This document shows, in pieces, positions 45,823 through 58,625 of a stretch of DNA of 64,000 nt (positions are counted from its first letter, which is position 1; each line of letters starts with the position of its first letter). The notes beneath the pieces were generated by a model. That model was not told the DNA's origin. It saw nothing but the letters and a program-made list of their open reading frames with translations, and did no database searches. Origin of the DNA: Cunninghamia lanceolata. Its lineage: Eukaryota; Streptophyta; Pinopsida; Cupressales; Cupressaceae. The stretch is taken from NCBI GenBank assembly GCA_027924645.1, contig BSBN01001149.1:4712001-4776000 (forward strand), read 5' to 3'. The translations under genes and the position numbers were made by a program.

Positions 45823-47658
45823 TGGTGCAGGAGCACCCCTTCAACAGGATAAATATGCACAATAAGGTTTTAATAAGGATTTGATATTTCATGTTACTAT
45901 GTAGCATTTATATGTTTAAGTCACATGTAACATTTTATGTTGGCTTTTCCTGTTGGTAAACACCAAATTTAACATTTTATACATGTTGGGTTATGTGAAG
46001 GGTTAAACCAATGTGTCTTATCATTAGGTGTTTTGTTGTCTTATGCAAAACAGATGTCATGGGATTAATTAGGGTTTCTGTTAATAATCATTGGAAAATT
46101 CAAAATCCCAAAAACAGAGGTGATGGGGTTAACAAAAACAGGGAGAGATAGTTGAGAGAGTGGTGTGGTTTTTTTATATTATTCTTCTTTCTTTTTCTGG
46201 AACTAATCAAAATGTAAGGAGCTGGAATGAAGGAATAGAAATTCGGAAAATGGTGTTTTGACAATTCTAAATCCCGTGTGAAATCTTTGTATAATGAATT
46301 ATTCTGGATATTATCTATATAGAACCGTTTCATATTTAGCTTAGTTTCTCTGTTGCCATGATGCACATTAAAATCCATTTCACTGGTGGATTTCTATGAA
46401 ACCAGTGGAATGGACTTGTAAAGTAGTTTTCCATTTTTGTTTCATTCTTTTGGTTGATAAATATGGAAGTATAGAAATTACAGAATCTGTTTCAGAGAAG
46501 ATCATCGGCAGGAAAATTCAAATTTACATGTGAAGTATACACATAAATTGTATCCTGTAGATAGTCTATGAATATATCGCATTTGCATGTGAGCCTCATT
46601 CTATGTATATACTGTGAAAAGGGGTACGTATAAAAAAAGTCTTGTTTTGGTCAAATTTGTGTTGTTTGGCAAATATACATTTCTTGTATATATCAAAATT
46701 GTATGAAGGTACTTTCTTTGTGTATATTGCTGTTGTATCTAGGTATCACCTTGTGTATATTGTCAGACAAAATGTGCATGTAAGAGTCCATTTGGGCTAA
46801 GTTTTGGATTGTTCGTTGAAATATACATTTTGTGTGTATACGCCCAATGTATGTCATAGATAGGTTGTGAATATATCACCATTGTATGTGTGCGTCAGTT
46901 TGTGAGTATACTGCAATTGCATATAGCTGTTGTATGTTGTGAAGATGCAATGAAAATATACATTGCATAAGATGCAAAGGATAACCGGTCGAGGTGGTAG
47001 CTCACTTGTATATTGGATGGATGTTTGTCTGAAGATACAAGGGATGACTGGTGATACCAGGGAGGAGAACCGACTCAGTAAGTCGATAAATGTATGTTGA
47101 AGAATGTATGTCAGAATATACATTTCAACATGCATTTTGAAAGATACAATGGGTGACTGCCTGCGACGATCAAAGTAAATGAAGATGCAATGGGAGACCG
47201 GCGGTAGAAGGTCAGGAATTGCATATACAAAATGAAGTCATCGGTGTGAGGAGAACCCATCGGGAAAAGTATTGGGAGTCACAGTGAAGGCAGGGTGTCA
47301 CCGATAGAAAGCACATCGGCGTAAGAAAAGCATCAGGTGAACAAAATTTGGTGAAGCCGATAGTACATGTTCCTTCCGATCGGGGTGACAACTAAAAGTG
47401 TCACTGATGGAGAGTTTATCGGAATGAGTCTTATCATCGGACGATGAGAAGAAAGCTACGCCGATGTTAGGAAGTCTGAGCGATAGTGATAAGTCATCGG
47501 TGTGAGTGGTGTATCAGTGGGAGAACTCTTGAGTGAACCGATGGTATAAGGTGTGGCTGATGAAAATAAGATTTCGGTGAGACATTTGAATGTTCTTGCC
47601 GATATTGACAGAAGAGATTATTTTGTGTGTGTTTCCACTGTGTCCTCACTCTGCATCA
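45823..47658 (+). repeat. 5' LTR of element D
   Basis: 1836 bp. The middle is rich in TATACAT/GTGTATA words; the last 500 bases carry many scattered ATCGG/CCGAT words and four variants of 'gatacaatgggtgac'. It matches 52397-54233 within a few percent. Confidence 0.93.
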
Positions 47659-47661
47659 TAG

Positions 47662-47673
47662 TGGTATCAGAGC
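47662..47673 (+). other. Primer-binding site of element D (tRNA-iMet)
   Basis: TGGTATCAGAGC three bases after the LTR end. Confidence 0.95.
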
Positions 47674-47708
47674 GAAGGAGTGTTCTTTGGGTAGAAGAAG
47701 AAGACAAG

Positions 47709-48870
47709 ATGTCAGAAGGAGAAGGATCAGAAACGTACCCAACAAAGATGACCAACATTGAGTTGATGGCCTTAGTAAGAAAGCATATGGCAGAGAGCAA
47801 AGCAGATCGAGCTCAGAATCAGGCATTGAAAAAAGAGTTAGAGAAGTTGAGGGACAGAGTAGAGAAGGGAGAGGAAAACTCTGGTGAACAAGAAGATGGG
47901 GATGAAGAGGAGACCCCAAAGTAGGAAGAGATAGAGGTTCCTGCAGACCAGAGACCCTTACTCAATGCCCTCAAGTCCATGGAAAGAAGGACCATGGATA
48001 TGAAAATAGACCTGCCAGTGTTTGCAGGAAAAATGGAACCTGATTCGGTGATGGAGTGGATAGACTCCTTGAATAATTTCTTTGAGACCGAGGAAATACC
48101 AAACCACCAAAGAGTGAAGATGGCTCAGTCCAAAATGAAAGGGGCTGCACTGACTTGGTGGAATTTCATCCAAGATGACAGGGTGAAAGAGGGAAAGAAC
48201 AGAGTTGCAACATGGAAAAGAATGATGGCTTTAGTGAAGGAAGCCTATGTTCCATTGGATTATAATATCCAATTACATAAGAGGAAACAAAATTTGAAGC
48301 AGAAGGAGCTAGATGTCAGTTCGTACACAGAAGAGTTCATGAAACTATGTGTAAAAACAAAGGTAAAGGAAGGTGAGGAAGCAAAGGTAGCAAGATACCT
48401 CAATGGATTGAGGTTTAATATCCAAGAAGACATAAGTATGCATACCCCAGAGACAATTCAAAAGTGCTATGAGTTAGCACTCAAAGTGGAAGAAAAATTA
48501 AAAAGAAGGCATGAGCAGAACAATAGAGGTAGAGGGAGACAGCAAAGAGGAGGAAGAAGTCCTTTTAGAGGCAGAGGATTTGGATACCAAAGTGAATCCA
48601 ACCAAGAGAACAGCAGAGGAGATAACAGTCAATATCAAGGGGGAAGTTATAATCAAAGAGGAAATTTTAGGGGCAGAAGACCACCATTTAGAGGAAGATC
48701 TCAGGGTAGAGGACCTATCAAATGTTACAACTGCAATCAAGAAGGCCATATAGCCAGCAGATGTCCAGCAAAGGCAACAAGTTCAATAGGAGAAAAGAGG
48801 ATCAATCTGATCCAAGAATCTAATTGTCAGAGTGTAGCAAGCTCAAGCACTAATCAAAGTGTGAATGCTC
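47709..48870 (+). pseudogene. gag of element D
   Basis: Starting at ATG 47709 (MSEGEGSETYPTKM), the product has a Lys/Glu-rich coiled-coil-like N-terminus, a TAG at 47922, then the Gag core: KIDLPVFAGKMEPDSVMEWI, KMKGAALTWWNFIQDDR, SYTEEFMKLCVKTKV and VARYLNGLRFNIQED. A long Arg/Gly-rich tract (RGRGRQQRGGRSPFRGRG) precedes the zinc knuckle CYNCNQEGHIASRC (48723-48764), a perfect CX2CX4HX4C. RG tracts and the knuckle both bind RNA. ATG 47709 is preferred to 47553 because the latter lies inside the LTR. Confidence 0.92.
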
Positions 48871-49490
48871 CTGACAGTTATGGATATCCTGAGAGAGGAG
48901 AATCTTTGATGATTAGAAGAGCAATGGCCACCATGGAGGTGCCCAGCAAAGAACCCCCACAAAGGAAGTCTCTCTTCAGAACTACTTGCAAGGCAGGAGG
49001 AAAGGTATGTAAAGTTCTGATTTACTCTGGATCTACTAAAAATTTTGTGTCTTTTGAAATGGTAGAAAAGCTTAAGCTTAGAAGACTACCACATCCTTGC
49101 CCATACAAGATCTCATGGCTCCACCAAGGTCAACAAACAATTATAGAAGAACAGGCTTGGGTAGAATTTCAGATTGGCCCATACAAGGATAGGTTATTGT
49201 TTGACATTGCCAAGATGGATGCTTGCCATCTCCTATTTAGGAGACCATGGCAGTATGACTTGAAAGCATACCATGATGGGGTCAGAAACACTTATTCAAT
49301 TACCAAGAATGGCCAGGTGATAGAATTGCTTCCATTAATGGAGAATGAGGTGGAATCAAAAGGAAAAGAAGTTAAAGTGATGATGGTAGAAGGCAAACAA
49401 TTCATGAAGGGGATAGGAGAAGAAGGAGCAGTTACATATGCTCTAGTCCCTTGCCTAAAAGTAAACAAAGAACAGCAGCAACAAGTCAAG
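48871..49490 (+). pseudogene. Retropepsin of element D, active-site Asp lost
   Basis: It is in frame with gag. The active site reads VLIYSGSTKNFVS where the family has LIDSGSTKNF: the catalytic Asp is now Tyr. The family's LLGRPWQYD appears as LLFRRPWQYD. The domain is otherwise collinear. Loss of Asp should block polyprotein maturation. Confidence 0.88.
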
Positions 49491-50900
49491 GGAGAGAAGA
49501 GACAAAAATTCATAGACCCAGCTATCCAAGAGCTATTGGACAAGTACAAAGGCATTATCTCTAATGGAATGCCAAGTTCCCTACCACCTATTAGGGACAT
49601 TAGCCATTCTATAGATCTAATCCCAGGATCTACACTTCCAAACAAAGCAGCATATAAGCTCACTCCAGATCAAAATGCAGAGGTAGAAAAGCAAATTGAA
49701 GAGTTGTTGGAGACAGGTCTAATTGGCAAGAGTCTAAGTCCATGTGCAGTACCGGCTGTACTAGCACCAAAGAAGGAAGGCACTTGGAGACTTTGCACTG
49801 ATTCAAGGGCGATCAACAAGATAACCATCAGGTATAGGTTTCCAATCCATAGGATAGAAGATTTACTTGATTGTTTAGGAGGTGCTAAATACTTCACCAA
49901 AATAGATTTAAAGAGTGGCTATCATCAGATTAGGATTAGGCCAGGAGATGAGTGGAAAACTACATTTAAGACTAATGAGGGGTTATATGAGTGGAAGGTC
50001 ATGCCTTTTGGTTTGTCCAACACCCCTAGTACCTTTGTGAGGTTGATGAATGAGGTCTTGAGGGAATTCATGGGAAAATTTGTCATAGTATATCTAGATG
50101 ACATCTTGATTTTCAGTAATATGAGGGAAGAGCACCTCATCCATATAGACTTGGTTCTCAAAAGGTTATATAAAGAGTAGCTAATGATCAATTTAGCAAA
50201 GTGTCTATTTATGCAGGAAGAGATCATCTACTTGGGATTTGTTATCTCACATAACCAACTGAAAATGGATCAAGAAAAGGTAAGTGCCATATTGTCTTGG
50301 CCAACTCCTAAAACCGTGAGTGATGTAAGAAGTTTCCATGGATTAGCAACCTTCTATAGGAAGTTTATAAAGGGATTTAGTCATGTTTGTGCACCCATTC
50401 TTGACACCATCAAAGGAGGACAGAAGTGCAGGTTTACTTGGACAAAGGAGGCAGATGTTTCCTTTGAAACATTGAAGAAGAAGGTGGCAGAGCAGCCAGT
50501 TCTTGCATTTCCTGACTTCATCAAGATTTTTCAGGTAGAATGTGATGCAAGCCATATTGCAATTGGAGTAGTACTCAGCCAGGAAGGTAGGCCTATTGCA
50601 TTCTTCAGTGAGAAATTAAATGATGCCAAGAAGAGATACTCATCCTATGATTTGGAGATGTATGCTCTAGTCCAATCACTTAAGAAATGGAGGCATTACT
50701 TGATGCCAAAAGAATTCATAGTGTTCACAGATAATCAAGCCTTCAGTTTCATAAACAGTCAAGAGAAGCTGAACCATAGGCATATGAAGTGGGTGGAAAC
50801 TTTGCAAGCTTTCACTTTCACACTCAAGCACAAGAAAGGGGTCAAGAACAAAGTGGCAGATGCTTTGAGCAGGAGAGTTCTAACTATCAATCAGATCCAT
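49491..50900 (+). pseudogene. Reverse transcriptase and RNase H of element D
   Basis: RT motifs: SPCAVPAVLAPKKEGTWRLC, FTKIDLKSGYHQI (Asp present), VMPFGLSNTPSTF and VIVYLDDILIFS with an intact YxDD box. A TAG at 50178 follows RLYKE, where related elements have Gln; then INLAKCLF and YLGFVIS. RNase H: VECDASHIAIGVVLSQEG, YDLEMYALVQSLKKWRHYL, TDNQAFSFI and VADALSRR at the end. There are no indels. Polymerase and RNase H active sites look intact. Confidence 0.93.
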
Positions 50901-52436
50901 TTGGAAAGTGTTGGCATTGATTCTTTGAAGACAATGTATGATGATGATGAAGACTTTGGCGAGATCTACAAGGTATGTACTTCTTTTGGAGACAAATATC
51001 ATGTTGAGTTCTCTGAATTTCTGATCCAAGATGGATTACTTTTCAAAGGTGGACAACTATGTATTCCAAGATGTTCTATGAGACTGAATATTATTCAGGA
51101 GAAACATTATGGGGCCATGGCAGGACATTTTGGTCTCGATAAAACTCTTGATCTTGTGAAGAGACATTACTATTGGCCTAAGCTACAGTCAGATGTGAGA
51201 AGATTTGTGGAAGCATGTGTGATATGTCAAAAAGCCAAAGGAAGATCCACAAATGCAGGTTTGTATCAGCCATTACCCATTCCTTCTAGGCCATGGGAGA
51301 GCATAAGCATGGATTTTGTACTAGGTTTGCCTAGAACAAGAAAAGGACATGATAGTGTTTTTGTGGTAGTAGACAGATTTAGCAAAATGGCACATTTCTT
51401 GCCATGTAAAACCACTTTTGATGCTTCATATGTTGCTGATTTGTTTTTCAAATAGATAGTGAGGATACATGGTTTGCCATTGAACATAGTATCAGACAGG
51501 GATGTGAAGTTTATTGGCCACTTCTGGAGGACTCTTTGGAAAAAGCTTGGAACCAACTTATCCTTCTCATCAGCCTACCATCCTCAAACAGATGGACAAA
51601 CTGAAGTAGTTAACCGTTCATTGCGTAACCTGCTCAGATGTTTGACCAGGCAGCATGGAGAGAAGTGGGACAACATCCTACCATAGGCAGAATTTTCCTA
51701 TAATGACACCATTAATAGGAGTACAGGAAAGTCACCTTTTCAGGTGGTGTATGGAATTCATCCAAAGGGTATCCTAGAACTAAGAGATCTGCCTACAGGA
51801 GAGCCTATTAGTGCAGATGGTGAAGCGTTTGCTTCAGCCATCAAAGAAGTACATGTCCAGGTCAAGAACCAACTTCACCAAACTACATTAAAGTACAAAA
51901 CATATGCTGACAAGACGAAGAGGGATTTACAGTTTGATGTTGGAGATTCGGTGTGGGTAAATCTGAAGAAGGAGAGGCTCCCCAAAGGTAAATATACCAA
52001 GCTAATGCAGAGGAAGATTGGACCATGTCAGATTTTGAAGAAGTGTGGACAAAATGCCTATGAAATCTAACTTCCTCCTGATCTTGGATTATCACCCATT
52101 TTCAATGTATGTGATTTAACTCCATACAAGTAGCATGCAGATGTATAACAAGAACCATTACAGGATGCAGCAAATAATGATATTCCTAAGCATGATCCAC
52201 CAACGTTGAAGAATATCTTAGACTCAAGAGTGATAAAGAAGACACGGAATACAACATACCTAGAGTATTTGGTGGCTTGGCAAGGAGAACCAGATTCAGA
52301 GGCCGTTTAGATGACTGCAGATCAAATCACAAACCATGGTGCAGACCTCCAAACTCTGATCTCAAAGGGGCTTGAGATCTCTTCTCCCAAGGAGTATGGT
52401 GCAGGAGCACCCCTTCAACAGGATAAATATGCACAA
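50901..52436 (+). pseudogene. Integrase and chromodomain of element D
   Basis: HHCC domain: HYGAMAGHFG ... CVICQ. Core: Asp in SISMDFVLGLP, Asp in IVSDRDVKF, Glu in DGQTEVVNRS. TAG codons at 51453 (FFK*IVRIHG) and 51684 (LP*AEFSYND) interrupt it. The C-terminal end carries TAA at 52068, TAG at 52131, TAA at 52146, then a chromodomain (LKNILDSRVIKK, YLEYLVAWQGEPDSEAV) with TAG at 52308 where Trp is expected. The frame runs about 40 bases into the 3' LTR before its natural-looking stop. Confidence 0.9.
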
Positions 52437-54233
52437 TAAGGTTTTAATAAGGATTTGACATTTCATGTTACTATGTAGCATTTATATGTTTAAGTCACAT
52501 GTAACATTTTATGTTGGCTTTTCCTGTTGGTAAACATCAAATTTAACATTTTAGACATGTTGGGTTATGTGAAGGGTTAAACCAATGTGTCTTATCATTA
52601 GGTGTTTTGTTGTCTTATGCAAAACAGATGTCATGGGATTAATTAGGGTTTCTGTTAATAATCATTAGAAAATTCAAAATCTCAAAAACAGAGGTGACGG
52701 GGTTAACAAAAACAGGGAGAGATAGCCGAGAGAGTGGTGTGGTTTTTTTTATATTATTCTTCTTTCTTTTTCTGGAACTGATCAAAATGTAAGGAGCTGG
52801 AATGAAGGAATAGAAATTCGGAAAATGGTGTTTTGACAATTCTGAATCCCGTGTGAAATCTTTGTATAACGAATTATTCTGGATATTATCTGTATAGAAC
52901 CATTTCATATTTATCTTAGTTTCTCTGTTGCCGTGTTGCATGTTAAAATCCATTTCACTGGTGGATTTCTGTGAAACCAGTGGAATGGACTTGTAAAGTA
53001 GTTTTCCATTTTTGTTTCATTCTTTTGGTTGATAAATATGGAAGTATCGAAATTACAGAATCCGTTTCAGAGAAGATCATCGGTAGGAAAATTCAAATTT
53101 ACATGTGAAGTATACACATAAATTGTATGTTGTAGATAGTCTATGAATATATCACATTTGCATGTGAGCCTCATTCTGTGTATATACTGTGAAAAGGGGT
53201 ACATATAAAAAAAAGTCTTGTTTTGGTCAAATTTGTGTTGTTCGGCGAATATACATTTCTTGTATATATCGAAATTGTATGAAGGTACTTTCTTTGTGTA
53301 TATTGTTGTTGTATCTAGGTATCACCTTGTGTATATTGTCAGACAAAATGTGCATGTAAGAGTCCATTTGGGCTAAGTTTGGGACTGTTCGTTGAAATAT
53401 ACATTTTGTGTGTATACGCCCAATGTATGTCATAGACAAGTTGTGAATATATCACCATTGTATGTGTGTGTCAGTTTGTGAGTATACTGCAATTGCATAT
53501 AGTTGCTGTATGTTGTGAAGATGCAATGAAAATATACATTGCATAAGATGCAAAGGATAACCGGCCGAGGTGGTAGCTCACTTGTATATTGGATGGATGT
53601 TTATCTGAAGATACAAGGGATGACTGGTGATAGCAGGGAGGAGAACCGGCTCAGTAAGTCGATAAATGTATGTTGAAGAATGTATGTCAGAATATACATT
53701 TCAACATGCATTTTGAAAGATACAATGGGTGACTGCTTGCAACGGTCAAAGTAAATGAAGATGCAATGGGAGACCGGTGGTAGAAGGTCAGGAATTGCAT
53801 ATACAAAATGAAGTCATCGGTGTGAGGAGAACCCATTGGGAAAAGTATTGGGAGTCACAGCGAAGGCAGGGTGTCACCGATAGAAAGCACATCGGCGCAA
53901 GAAAAGCACCGGGTGAACAAAATTTTGTGAGCCGATAGTACATGTTCCTGCCGATCGGGGTGACAACTAAAAGTGTCACCGATGGAGAGTTTATCGGAAT
54001 GAGTCTTATCATCATAAGATGAGAAGAAAGCTATGCCGATGTTAGGAAGTCTGAGTGATAGTGATAAGTCATCGGTGTGAGTGGTGTGAAGATGGGAGAA
54101 TTCTTGAGTGAACCGATGGTATAAGGTGTGGCCAATGAAAAGAAGATTTCGGTGAGACATTTGAATGTTCTTGCCGATATTGATAGAAGGGATTATTTTG
54201 TGTGTGTTTCCACTGTGTCCTCACTCTGCATTA
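52397..54233 (+). repeat. 3' LTR of element D
   Basis: 1837 bp, collinear with the 5' LTR. The last bases are TTA instead of TCA. The polypurine tract before it is weak (AAGGAGTA). Confidence 0.93.
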
Positions 54234-54238
54234 GGCCC

Positions 54239-54548
54239 ACTCTCACCACCAAGGTAGAAAGCTAGTACTATTATTTGTTATTTAAGGTTTTGCTTTAAAA
54301 GATACTTATCATTTTCATAGATAGATGCATGTTTCAGTTTATAGATTTACTTTAAGTAATTTACTGTTCAGTTCTGTTTTCAATATTCTTGGAATTCATT
54401 TCATAACAGATAGATCAATTTCTTTAAATCAGTAAAGTTCATTAGAGTTAGTTAGATAAAACTGGTAACTATAGGATTCCTAATTGCAGATAGGCAGGGA
54501 CACAGCCCTGGATTTGACATCTGAAATATGATTAAATGATGAGGTACA
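54239..54548 (+). repeat. 5' LTR of element E, part right of element D
   Basis: Follows the second GGCCC and ends about at GAGGTACA, eight bases before the primer site. The end is tentative. Confidence 0.45.
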
Positions 54549-54555
54549 ACGACTG

Positions 54556-54574
54556 TGGTGCCATTTTCTAGGGA
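54556..54574 (+). other. Probable primer-binding site of element E (decayed tRNA-Asp type)
   Basis: TGGTGCCATTTTCTAGGGA resembles the Athila-type site TGGCGCCGTTGCCGGGGA with several mismatches, and sits at the right place before gag. Confidence 0.5.
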
Positions 54575-54626
54575 TGTATTGTGTTAATTAGGAAAACTTA
54601 GCTAAACAGTTTTAGGATAGATCTGT

Positions 54627-56770
54627 ATGGTTAGAGCTAGAGATTCAAAAGGAAGATACATAAAACAGACACCCCATCAACAAACTATAGCAAAAAGCAG
54701 TGGGGTGGCACAAGATCTTGTTGAAGAGAGACATCTAGAACCTGTCTTAGAAGCTGCATCTGAAAATAATTATCCTTTCAATCCTCCAAATCTTCCACTT
54801 GCTGACTATATCCAAGAATTACAACAAAAATTCCAGGCAGATCCTTTGATAGAACCTAATTTCCTAGAACCTCAAGGAGAAGAACCAATACTAGACATGG
54901 ATGAAAATCATGATAATCATGAAGATGAGGAAAATCAGGCTCCAAGAACCTTCTCATATCCCATTGTTCTAGCTATTGGAGATAATGCCCCTATGAAAAA
55001 TATTTTACCTACACACTTGCCAAATTTTAGGGGTCTTGCTTCTAAGGATCCAGATCAGTTTTTGTTTGAATTCAAAGTGGTATGCCAGACTTATGATTAT
55101 GGATTAGATAATCAAAAACTCAAACTATTTCCCTAAACCCTAAAGGATTCTGCAATGAGATGGTTTATGGGCCTGCCCCAAAATTTCATCCATTCCTGGG
55201 ATCAGATGGAGACAGAATTCTTGGGAAAATACCAGGACTATTGTAGAGTCAGTGATAAGAATGAGGAATTATTCAAAATCAAACAGAGAGAGGAAGAGAC
55301 ATTAGAGGATTATGTGGATAGGTTCAACTTCGCTTTGAGAAGGTATGGCAACCCAGCAAATCACTCTTTGGCCAGAACCCTGTTTGTAAAAGGATTAGAT
55401 AAAGAATCAAAGCAGGCACAAGATCTAATGGGAAAAGGGAATATCAACAAAATGGATATGACTGCTATAGAAGAACTCTATAGGAACTATTCCAGAACCC
55501 AAGATGGAGTGAGAAGGCCCAAATCTTTCAAAGGGAAGAATGAAATAGGACAGTTAATGGAAGAGATTGCAAATCTGAAAATAGATATTCTATTCTAGCT
55601 AAATACCACATTGGATAGGATTCAGGCAAAAACTAGAACAACTGAACCACTCTCCATCTATTGTCCTAGGTGTAGAAACAAGCATCTGTTGAGAGAATGC
55701 CCTTTAGACGAGTCAGAGATCTGTCAGATCTATGACAAGGAACATCCTACCAGTCAATGTAGTTAACTTCCAGCCCTAAAAAGGTTGAGTAAGAAGAATG
55801 CCATCATAGAAGAAGAGTTGAACTATGTAGGACAAAAACAAGCTGGGAATTTCCCTTAAAATCAGTATCTAAGCTAGCCTTCTTACAGGGGTCCTTCTAA
55901 TTAGGGAAATAATCAATGGAATCCAACTTGGCATGGGCCTCAAAATAATCCTCCTTGGGGACAACAGGATTGGCCAAATTAATAATGGCAAAACCAACAT
56001 TGGCAAAATCAGCCCCGGGGAAATCAACAGTGGCCACCACAATTTGGATCACAAAACATGCAACCTCAATGGGGTCCTCAACAAGGATATAATCAACAAT
56101 ACCAGGGACAACCTAGACGTTTCCAACCTCAACAACAAGCATTACTAACTGCACCCCCCAACACACAAGGCCAGTCACAAAACGAACCAGTTAGCCAACC
56201 ACCCTTACCAGCTCAACCTATACCAAATCCACGAAATAAACAAGGAGCAACTGTTTACATGACAGAACAAAAAAACATGACTAGTATTAATGCTATATAT
56301 CTGAATAATCTCCAGCTGCATTTTGGAAAAGCATTCCCAAGACCATCTCCTCTAACTATAGTTGAAGTAACCAATGATGTGGAACCTAAAAATTCGTCCA
56401 CTCAACTTCTAGAGGAGATTACTACTGAAACAGTGTAAAAAGAATCATCCTTGGATAACTCTGCAGTTCCTCCTAAAAGGCTGACTCTGGAGAACATTCC
56501 TGGAAACATTTCTGGTAAGAGCTCCGAAGATGCTCCGGAGATGGAAAAACTAGCACCATACCTAGAATGACTCAAACAACATGTTCCCCAGAAAAAGATC
56601 TTACAAAAACAAGTCCAATCTACCCTAGAATCAGAACTGTTACAAGAAATTAGACAACTGAACATTAAAATTCCACTCCTCCAAGCAATCAAAGATGTGC
56701 CAGAACTAAACCAATTCATCAAACAACATTGTGTCAAAACACAGGGCAGGAAGAAAAACTTTCCTTCTAC
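54627..56770 (+). pseudogene. gag of element E
   Basis: The start MVRARDSKGRYIKQ is followed by an acidic linker and the Athila-like Gag core (HLPNFRGLASKDPDQFLFEF, then after a TAA at 55134 LKDSAMRWFMGLP, RQ-rich FKIKQREEETLEDYVDRFN and LFVKGLDKESK). Two Cys/His modules lie at 55662-55760: CPRCRNKHLLREC and CQICDKEHPTSQC, both CX2CX3HX4C. The C-terminal part is rich in Gln, Trp, Pro and Asn (WGPQQGYNQQYQGQ). The region stays in one frame with a mixture of TAA and TAG stops. Confidence 0.82.
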
Positions 56771-56777
56771 AATCTAG

Positions 56778-57365
56778 GTGGAAGGGAAAGTAGTAGATCT
56801 ACTGATGGGAGAAATGCTCCTCCCAAAGTATGGAGACCCTGGAAATCCTTTCATAATTGTTTACATCTCAGGGGTAGAAATTTTAAATGTTTTGGTTGAT
56901 TTGGGAGCAGCAATAAATGTGATGACAGTTCATACAATGGACAAATTAGCCCTCACAGGTATCCAATCCACATCTACAATCCTTCAACTTGCTAACCAGT
57001 TAGTAGCTATTCTGAAAGGGGTAATTACCGATGTCCCAGTTGTCATAGAATCATGGGAATTCCCAATAGACTTCCTGATATTGGAACCAAGAAACTAGAG
57101 AAATGCTTATCCACTGATATTAGGAAGACCATGGCTGGCTACAACAGCAGCATCTATTGATTGTCGAACTGGGGATATGGTCATTTCTAATGGGATAGAT
57201 TTCAAGAAAATATCTCTGTATCCTCCAGCTAAACCATCAATACATTATACAGGAAGAGTATGGGTGGATGAGCCAGATAACATGGAAAATAGTGCCTTAG
57301 TAGCTATGGTCACCATGGAACATTTGGGTGAGTTGGAAGAAGAAATCTACTATGATACAACATAA
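56778..57365 (+). pseudogene. Retropepsin of element E
   Basis: The active site reads NVLVDLGAAINVM, the DLGA form characteristic of Athila/Tat elements, with Asp present; the C-terminal motif is LILGRPWLATT. One TAG near 57096 lies between them. The product then continues into an acidic linker (GELEEEIYYDTT) towards RT. Confidence 0.87.
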
Positions 57366-58625
57366 GACATTACCCACATCCTAATCAATGAGGATGTGAT
57401 GGAGCTTGCCTAAGATTCTAGGAGAGAATTTCTCACTTCTGCTCATTGTACCCTAGAAAATATCATTCCTTGTGGGGAGACCTTTATAGAGACTTAGCCA
57501 CATTCAACATGTTGCTTCCACATTCTTGTCCCCTCAATACCATGATTCCAGTGTATGGATTGACTACATCCATGGATCAAATCATAAAACAAGTCATGAT
57601 TTTACAAGGAAAAACACTTAATATCAACATTCAGTTAGCAGCAAATTAGGAAGAAAAACTTATCCAACTTCTGATTTCCCATTTAGCAGCTTTTGCTTGG
57701 GAATACCAAGATATGAAGGGCATCCCTCCTGAGATCTATACCCATCATATATACACTAAGGATATCAAACCTGTCAGACAACCCAGAGAAGATTGAATCA
57801 TGCTTTAAAAGACATTGTTAAGACTGAAATAGAAAAATTGTTGCAAGCAGGGTTTATATATCCAATCTCAGATAGTCAATGGGTCTCACCCCTAGTCATA
57901 GTGCCTAAAAAGAATGGTAAATGGAGGGTGTGTATTGACTATAGGGAGCTAAACAAAGCTACAAAAAAGGACTACTTTCCCTTACCATTCATTAACCAAG
58001 TGTTGGACAACCTTGCTGGGAGAAAGTATATTTCTTTCCTACATAGGTTCAGTGGGTATAACCAAATCCAAGTAGCACCTGAAGATCAGGACAAAACTAC
58101 TTTCACCTATTCTTGGGGAACTTTTGCCTACAAAGTTCTTCCATTTGGACTATGTAATGCCCCAGCTACATTTCAAAGGCTTGTTTTAGCAATTTTTGTT
58201 GAATTAGCAAATGAGTACATGGAGGTCTATATGGATGACTTTACTGTGTATGGGGACAACTTTGAGGAAGCTCTCATAAACCTTGAGAAAGTATTGAAAT
58301 GCTGTGAGAAAAATCAATTATCCCTGAGCCATGAAAAGTGCTTCATGATGGTGGAGGAAGGAATTGTATTGGGACACCACATTTCAGCAAATGGGATCAA
58401 AGTAGATCAAAACAAAATAGAAGTAATCAAACAGTTACCTTCGCCCAAAAATTAGATAAATGTTAGAAGTTTTCTGGGTCATGCAGGCTACTATAGGAGA
58501 TTCATAGAAAATTTCAGCAGAATAGTTGCCCCCCTGTTTACCTTGCTTAACAAAGACACATAATTTCTATGGACAAAAGACTGTCAATCAACATTTGAAA
58601 CCCTAAAAGAGAAGCTTATTATCAC
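57366..58625 (+). pseudogene. Reverse transcriptase of element E
   Basis: After a broken linker (frame changes near 57446 and 57785), FAWEYQDMKGIPPEI and IKPVRQPR lead to RT: YPISDSQWVSPLVIVPKKNG, RVCIDYRELNKATKKD, FLHRFSGYNQI, VLPFGLCNAPATF and VYMDDFTVYG. The Athila pattern at motif A is FLDGYSGYNQI; here the catalytic Asp is His, probably inactivating, while the YMDD box is intact. The C-terminal end HHISANGIKVDQNKIEVI is also typical of Athila. Confidence 0.92.

Larger units (their letters stand above)
45823..54233 (+). mobile_element. Element D: Ty3/gypsy chromovirus nested in the LTR of E
   Basis: GGCCC stands on both sides (45818-45822 and 54234-54238). The LTRs (45823-47658 and 52397-54233) begin TGGTGCAGGAGCACC and end CTCTGCATCA/TTA. 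The interior has an iMet primer site and one polyprotein frame (Gag, protease, RT, RNase H, integrase, chromodomain) uninterrupted by indels from 47709 to 52436, broken only by eight stops, six of them TAG. The layout resembles Galadriel/Reina/CRM-type chromoviruses; clade not settled. Confidence 0.94.
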
